A stretch of DNA of 6,415 nucleotides, from assembly GCA_003023245.1 (NCBI GenBank), contig PXTR01000107.1:11300-17714 (forward strand), read 5' to 3'. Under the pieces are notes generated by a model. It had not been told where the DNA came from. It saw only the letters and a list, made by a program, of their open reading frames with translations, and did not search any database. Every line of letters starts with the position of its first letter. Position 1 is the stretch's first letter. The position numbers and the translations under genes are program-made. The stretch comes from Bacteroidetes bacterium QS_8_68_15. Its GTDB lineage: Bacteria; Bacteroidota; Rhodothermia; Rhodothermales; Salinibacteraceae. Below, piece after piece: positions 5,172-6,415 of the stretch.

Positions 5172-6415
5172 TCACCCTCCTTTCCCTTCGGCCTGCTCGC
5201 GCGCTCGTCGTTTGAGCCGTTCGCGGTCGGGCTTCATGCGGGCATCGGCGTCGGCGGGCCACGGGTGGAAGGTGTCGGGCACCGCGTAGCCGGGAAGCTC
5301 GTCGCGGAGCGCCGCGCGCAGCGGCGGGGCGTCCTCTGCGGGGCGAAAGGGCGCCCCCGAGCGGCGCACGAACGCGACGGGACGCTGCCCAAAGACCTCG
5401 TCCGGCACGGGCACGACGGCGGCTTCGGCCACGCCGGCGCAGCGACGCAGCACCGCCTCGATTGCTTCGGGCTGAATGTTCTCCCCTCCGCTGACGAACC
5501 GGCGGTCGCGGCGCCCCGTCACGCGCAGGCGGCCGTCCGCATCGAAGTGCCCGAGGTCGCCGGTGGGCAGCCACCCGTCCTCGCCGAAGGCGCACGTGAA
5601 CGGCTCGCGCAGATCGCCGCCGCCCTCACCGGCGGTGACGTAGCCGGCGAAGCGCGTGCGCCCGTGGACGAGAATTTCTCCTACGTCTCTCTCGCCATCC
5701 GCCCGGACACGCACGCGCCGATGCGCAAGCGGACGCCCGGCGGTGTGCAGCAGCGCGTCGAGCGGAGCATTGGGCGCAGTCGTCGTGACCTGCGAGGCCA
5801 TCTCGGTAAGCCCGTAGCTGACGGCGATGGGCCAGCCGGCGCGGTGGGCCGCTTCGACGAGTGCCGGCGGCACGGGGCCCCCTCCCAGCAGCAGCGCCTT
5901 CATCGAAGCGGGTGCGGCTTCGTTGCGCGCATCCTGCGAAGGAGCAGTGTCGAGCAGCCGGCGCAGCTGGGCGGCCACGAGCGAGGCGTGCGTAGCGCCG
6001 GTGCGGCGCAGGGCGGCGGCGAGCGGGTCGTCGGGGCCGGGCACGGCGACGGTCGCGCCGGCCCACAGGCAGCGCAGCACCACGGCCAGCCCGCCCACGT
6101 GGTAGAGCGGCAACGACAGGAGCCAGCGGTCCGCCGGCGCAAGCGGCAGGTTCCGGTGCGAACCGTCGGCGCTGAAAAAATGGTTGCCGGCGGTGTGGAG
6201 CGCCGCTTTCGGCGGGCCGGTGCTGCCGGAGGTAAACACGAGCGTCGCCGGTTGATCGACCGTGCGACGCGCCGGGTCGTCGGGCGGCGGTCCCTCGGCA
6301 TCGGCGGTCATTTCGCCGACGATCTTACCCGCCCGCAGCGTGCGGACGCCCTCGGGCCGTTCGGGCGGAGCGTCCTTCGAGACGAGCGCCGCGGCGTCGA
6401 TTGCGCTCAAGAGAC
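5172..6415 (-). CDS. menE: AMP-forming acyl-CoA synthetase family, probable o-succinylbenzoate-CoA ligase, N-terminus outside window
   Basis: The frame is open from the right edge to a TGA at 5172-5174, giving about 414 visible codons. The missing N-terminus is perhaps 60-100 residues, judging from the family's usual 450-500. MenE activates o-succinylbenzoate with ATP and joins it to CoA in menaquinone synthesis. Adenylate-forming motifs are seen in order: TSGSTGPPK (6233-6207), LPLYHVGGL, LLLGGGPVP, SYGLTEMASQVTT (YGLTE at 5816-5802), WLPTGDLGHFD, and GRRDRRFVSGGENIQPEAIE with Gly-Glu-Asn-Ile at 5486-5475. The C-terminal catalytic lysine is probably the one at 5234-5232, within ARMKPDRERLK, where the usual Gly before Lys is Met. 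The short overall length, SYGLTEMASQVTT and GGENIQPEAIE are the MenE-like features; other acyl-CoA ligases remain possible. The rest of a men cluster would be expected to the right. Confidence 0.8.
   Translation of the reverse strand, partial: LLSAIDAAALVSKDAPPERPEGVRTLRAGKIVGEMTADAEGPPPDDPARRTVDQPATLVFTSGSTGPPKAALHTAGNHFFSADGSHRNLPLAPADRWLLSLPLYHVGGLAVVLRCLWAGATVAVPGPDDPLAAALRRTGATHASLVAAQLRRLLDTAPSQDARNEAAPASMKALLLGGGPVPPALVEAAHRAGWPIAVSYGLTEMASQVTTTAPNAPLDALLHTAGRPLAHRRVRVRADGERDVGEILVHGRTRFAGYVTAGEGGGDLREPFTCAFGEDGWLPTGDLGHFDADGRLRVTGRRDRRFVSGGENIQPEAIEAVLRRCAGVAEAAVVPVPDEVFGQRPVAFVRRSGAPFRPAEDAPPLRAALRDELPGYAVPDTFHPWPADADARMKPDRERLKRRAREQAEGKGG

Overview
The window is GC-rich with Bacteroidota-type cell-envelope genes. 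It has a lipoprotein LptC followed by a large OstA-like protein, mostly no Shine-Dalgarno sequences, and proteins rich in Asp, Arg, Ser and Thr. This fits best a member of the Rhodothermota/Bacteroidota (Rhodothermus-Salinibacter side). That placement is inferred from gene content and composition; no rRNA or tRNA was seen.

Layout. From the left, the minus strand carries a large OstA-like periplasmic protein (1-1830, C-terminus beyond the left edge). It is preceded on the same strand by the lipoprotein gene lptC (2116-2859). The two are separated by 285 bp of repeat-derived DNA and probably form one lipopolysaccharide-export operon. A 321 bp divergent intergenic region (2860-3180) follows, unusually full of short repeats and dyads. 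Next, on the plus strand, come a STAS-domain anti-anti-sigma factor (3181-3567) and a response regulator fused to a PP2C/SpoIIE-type phosphatase (3680-4843). A repeat-bearing convergent spacer (4844-5171) separates these from a minus-strand acyl-CoA synthetase-like gene, most likely menE of menaquinone synthesis (5172 to the right edge, N-terminus missing).

How the genes work together. The STAS protein and the phosphatase form two thirds of a partner-switching signalling circuit: a phosphorylated receiver would control the phosphatase, which would dephosphorylate the STAS protein on Ser56. The matching anti-sigma kinase is not in the window. LptC and the OstA-like protein belong to transport of lipopolysaccharide across the periplasm.

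The most notable non-genic feature is a 98 bp direct repeat (97/98 identical) at 2072-2169 and 4880-4977. It brackets the 3' end of lptC and both signalling genes. The left copy supplies the last 17 codons and the stop codon of lptC. The right copy continues into a complete 111 bp palindromic element ending in TGTCAT/ATGACA. I see no clear novel multi-gene system; the repeat family, the structured divergent region and the kinase-less signalling pair are the items worth following.
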